Position numbers and translations under genes: made by a program. The notes beneath the pieces are model-generated. The model saw only the letters and a program-made list of their open reading frames with translations. It did not search any database and was not told where the DNA came from. From the NCBI RefSeq assembly GCF_002155965.1, contig NZ_MUMH01000020.1:1-64000 (forward strand): DNA of 64,000 nucleotides. Reading direction: 5' to 3'. Below are positions 61,633-64,000 of the stretch, piece after piece. Origin of the DNA: Allokutzneria sp. NRRL B-24872. Its GTDB lineage: Bacteria > Actinomycetota > Actinomycetes > Mycobacteriales > Pseudonocardiaceae. Each line of letters begins with the position of its first letter. Within the stretch, counting starts at the first letter, position 1.

Positions 61633-62238
61633 ATGGGTCTGCGGGAGCGCAAGAAGCTGGCGGCACGCGCCGCGCTGAGCTGGGCAGCGCTGCGCCTCGC
61701 CATGGAGCACGGCCCGGAGAACGTGCGGGTGGAGCAGATCGCGGCCGAGGCGGGGGTCTCGCCGAGGACCTTCAACAACTACTTCTCCTCGAAGGAGGAG
61801 GCGATCTGCGCGATCGGGCTCGACCGCCAGGAGCGGGTGCGCGCCGCGCTGCTGGAGCGCCCGGCCGAGGAACCGCTGTGGGAGGCGGTGATCACCTCGG
61901 TGCTGGAGCAGTACGAGGGCGAGCCGGACCGCGAGATGGTCGCCAGGGTGCGGATGCAGATGTGCCACCCGTCGTTACAGGGCGAGCACCTCAAGGCCCG
62001 GGCGGAGATCGAGCGCGTGCTCGCCGAGGGCATCGCCGAGCGGATCGGCACCGATATCCGAAGTGACATGTACCCGAGCCTGGTAGCCGCCGCGGTGTCC
62101 AGCGCGACGCGGGTGGCCATGAACCACTGGCTCAACTCAGAACCCCCCGCGGAACTCCTCTCGACCTTGACCGAGGCACTGCGCTCACTCGCCGCGGGCC
62201 TGCCGCAACCACCACGCCGAAAGAAGCCCTCGTGCTGA
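61633..62238 (+). CDS. TetR-family regulator
   Basis: A 201-residue TetR-type protein. The N-terminal HTH reads VRVEQIAAEAGVSPRTFNNY followed by FSSKEEAICAI. The C-terminal ligand domain is helical. It overlaps the downstream ABC exporter gene by seven bases, so both are cotranscribed; it probably represses the exporter until a drug or lipid ligand binds. A palindrome upstream is the likely site. Confidence 0.9.
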   Translation: MGLRERKKLAARAALSWAALRLAMEHGPENVRVEQIAAEAGVSPRTFNNYFSSKEEAICAIGLDRQERVRAALLERPAEEPLWEAVITSVLEQYEGEPDREMVARVRMQMCHPSLQGEHLKARAEIERVLAEGIAERIGTDIRSDMYPSLVAAAVSSATRVAMNHWLNSEPPAELLSTLTEALRSLAAGLPQPPRRKKPSC

Positions 62239-63965
62239 CCAAGCTGCTCCGCGCGCATCTGGGTGCCTACAAGCGGCCCCTGCTGCTCGTCGCGTTCTTC
62301 CAACTGGCCCAGACGCTGGCCGCGCTCTACCTGCCGACGCTCAACGCCGACATCATCGACAACGGCGTGGTGAAGGGCGACACCGGCTACATCCTGCGGA
62401 TCGGCTTCGTCATGCTCGCCGTGTCCCTGGTGCAGATCGTGTGCTCGCTCATCGCGGTCTACTACGGCGCCCGCAGCGCCATGGGGCTCGGCAGGGACAT
62501 CCGCGCCGCGGTCTTCCACCGGGTGCAGGACTTCTCCGCCCGCGAGGTCGGCCAGTTCGGCACGCCGTCGCTGATCACCAGGACCACCAACGACGTCCAG
62601 CAGGTGCAGCTGCTGGCGGTGATGGTGTTCACCATGGTGGCCTCCGCGCCGATCATGGCCGTCGGCGGCATCGTGCTCGCGCTCGACCAGGACGTGCCGC
62701 TGTCCAGCCTGCTGCTGGTCGCCGTTCCGCTGCTGGGCGTGGGCGTCGGCCTCATCATCGCCAAGATGCACCCGGCCTTCCGCTCGATGCAGACCCGCAT
62801 CGACGGCATCAACCGGGTGCTGCGCGAGCAGATCACCGGTATCCGCGTGATCCGCGCCTTCGTCCGCGACACCCACGAGCGCGAGCGCTTCACCGGCTCC
62901 AACAGCGAACTGCTCACCGTGTCGCTGCGCGTCGGCAAGCTGACCGCGCTGATGTCGCCGGTGGTGATGCTGGTGTTCAACGCCTCCAGCGTCGCCGTGC
63001 TCTGGTTCGGCGCCGGGCGGATCGACAGCGGTGCCATGCAGGTCGGCGCGCTCACCGCGTTCCTGTCCTACCTGATGCAGATCCTGATGTCGGTCATGAT
63101 GGCCACCTTCATGTTCATGATGCTGCCGCGCGCGCAGGTCTGCGCCGAGCGCATCCAGGAGGTGCTGGACACCTCCCCCAGCGTCGTGCCCGCGAAGAAC
63201 CCGGTGCGGCTGCCCGAACCCCGCGGCGAACTGGAGCTGCGGAGCGTGGAGTTCCGCTACCCCGGCGCGGAACAACCGGTGCTGCACGGCATCGACCTCC
63301 TCGCGCGGCCCGGTGAGACCACGGCGATCATCGGCGGTACCGGTAGCGGCAAGACGACCTTGCTGAACCTGGTGCCGCGCCTGTTCGACGCCACCGCGGG
63401 CACCGTTCTCCTCGACGGCGTCGACGTCCGCGACTTGGACGCCGACTCGCTGTCCTCGGCGATCGGCATCGTGCCGCAGCGCGCCTACCTGTTCTCCGGC
63501 ACGATCGCCTCGAACCTGCGCTACGGCAATCCCGACGCGACCGACGACGAGCTGTGGCACGCCCTGGAGATCGCTCAAGCCCGCGACTTCGTCGAGCAGC
63601 TGCCGGAACGGCTCGAAGCCCCGATCGCGCAGGGCGGCACCAACGTCTCCGGCGGTCAGCGCCAGCGGCTGGCCATCGCCAGGATGCTGGTGCACCGCGC
63701 GCCGGTGCTGCTGTTCGACGACTCGTTCTCCGCGCTGGACTACGCCACCGACGCGGCCCTGCGCGCGGCGCTGGCCGACGAGACCGCCAACTCCACCGTG
63801 GTCATCGTCGCCCAGCGCATCAGCACCATCCGGCACGCCGACCGCATCGTCGTCCTCGACGAGGGCCACATCGTCGGAACCGGCAGGCACGAGGAGCTGA
63901 TGGGCTCCTGCGAGGTCTACCGCGAGATCGTGCTTTCCCAGCTCAGTGAGGCGGAAGCGGCATGA
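62232..63965 (+). CDS. ABC exporter subunit with degenerate ATP site
   Basis: A 577-residue half-transporter: six-helix transmembrane domain (about 1-310) followed by an ABC ATPase with Walker A GGTGSGKT (near 367), signature SGGQRQR (near 472) and Walker B VLLFDDSFSALD (near 492). The catalytic Glu after Walker B is Asp, as in the degenerate-site subunit of heterodimeric exporters such as TM287/288. It overlaps the next gene, very probably the partner half-transporter, as ATGA. Confidence 0.92.
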   Translation: MLTKLLRAHLGAYKRPLLLVAFFQLAQTLAALYLPTLNADIIDNGVVKGDTGYILRIGFVMLAVSLVQIVCSLIAVYYGARSAMGLGRDIRAAVFHRVQDFSAREVGQFGTPSLITRTTNDVQQVQLLAVMVFTMVASAPIMAVGGIVLALDQDVPLSSLLLVAVPLLGVGVGLIIAKMHPAFRSMQTRIDGINRVLREQITGIRVIRAFVRDTHERERFTGSNSELLTVSLRVGKLTALMSPVVMLVFNASSVAVLWFGAGRIDSGAMQVGALTAFLSYLMQILMSVMMATFMFMMLPRAQVCAERIQEVLDTSPSVVPAKNPVRLPEPRGELELRSVEFRYPGAEQPVLHGIDLLARPGETTAIIGGTGSGKTTLLNLVPRLFDATAGTVLLDGVDVRDLDADSLSSAIGIVPQRAYLFSGTIASNLRYGNPDATDDELWHALEIAQARDFVEQLPERLEAPIAQGGTNVSGGQRQRLAIARMLVHRAPVLLFDDSFSALDYATDAALRAALADETANSTVVIVAQRISTIRHADRIVVLDEGHIVGTGRHEELMGSCEVYREIVLSQLSEAEAA

Positions 63966-64000
63966 GCACCACGACCAACTCCCGACCGGCGGGCCCCGGC
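63962..64000 (+). CDS. Start of the partner ABC half-transporter (cut by window end)
   Basis: Thirteen codons (MSTTTNSRPAGPG) are visible from an ATG that overlaps the previous stop as ATGA. By context it should encode the second half of the heterodimeric ABC exporter. Only the N-terminal tail is in the window. Confidence 0.6.
   Translation, partial: MSTTTNSRPAGPG

Noticed and set aside
59673-61778. A 701-residue minus-strand frame
   Set aside because: It is antisense to the Emb arabinosyltransferase gene and shows no recognisable domain.
1-64000. tRNA, rRNA, CRISPR arrays, insertion sequences or prophage
   Set aside because: No cloverleaf, rRNA signature, regularly spaced repeats, transposase or integrase was recognised on reading both strands; a dedicated tRNA scan was not possible.

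Overview
The window is high-GC DNA with dense, often overlapping genes, many GTG starts, Lsr2, AfsR/SARP-type, WYL and NarL-type regulators, and an Emb-type arabinosyltransferase. This combination points to an actinomycete with an arabinogalactan wall, most likely a member of the Pseudonocardiales; genus and species cannot be read from the sequence alone. I saw no rRNA, tRNA, CRISPR array, transposase or integrase.

Layout. 1-7.6 kb: an L-rhamnose catabolic operon on the minus strand (rhaI, bifunctional rhamnulose-1-phosphate aldolase/dehydrogenase, an arabinose/fucose-isomerase-like gene, rhaB), divergent from an MFS sugar transporter and a 1272-residue GH106-like glycosidase. A GH78 alpha-L-rhamnosidase and a divergent LacI-family regulator at 17.7-21.5 kb complete the set, and the same TGAAACGTTTCA-type operator lies in both divergent promoter regions. 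11.4-17.7 kb: small regulator/enzyme modules (LysR + inositol-phosphatase-like + NAD(P)-binding protein; Lsr2; WYL regulator with a VOC/YdeI pair; a HicA-like small protein + HTH partner). 21.5-28 kb: NTF2-like, SDR, LysR, secreted and membrane proteins, folE, a SufR-like regulator and a DinB protein.

28-35.7 kb: a GH172 (DUF2961) glycosidase, an APC amino-acid permease, secreted sialidase-like/ricin-lectin and M15 peptidase proteins, an APH-family kinase and two tandem small secreted paralogues. 35.7-43.4 kb: a tannase/feruloyl-esterase-like protein, a DrrAB-type ABC exporter, a P450 and a large SARP/BTAD/NB-ARC/TPR regulator. 43.5-47.1 kb: small proteins, a frameshifted gene remnant, a flavin monooxygenase and a serpin. 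47.2-52.6 kb: a two-component system followed by four coupled genes for secreted or membrane proteins rich in His/Met/Trp motifs, a probable metal (copper)-handling system and the best candidate here for a poorly described system. 52.6-64 kb: an FAD oxidoreductase, an ArsR-MFS pair, a MarR-hydrolase pair, a degenerate WS/DGAT-like protein, a possible 38-residue membrane protein, an Emb arabinosyltransferase, and a TetR-controlled heterodimeric ABC exporter running off the right edge.

Three DNA-level patterns stand out: a long palindromic element present twice, each time between convergent genes; a 13-bp palindrome GTCCACWGTGGAC present exactly six times; and a strongly G+T-rich coding strand in the last third of rhaB.
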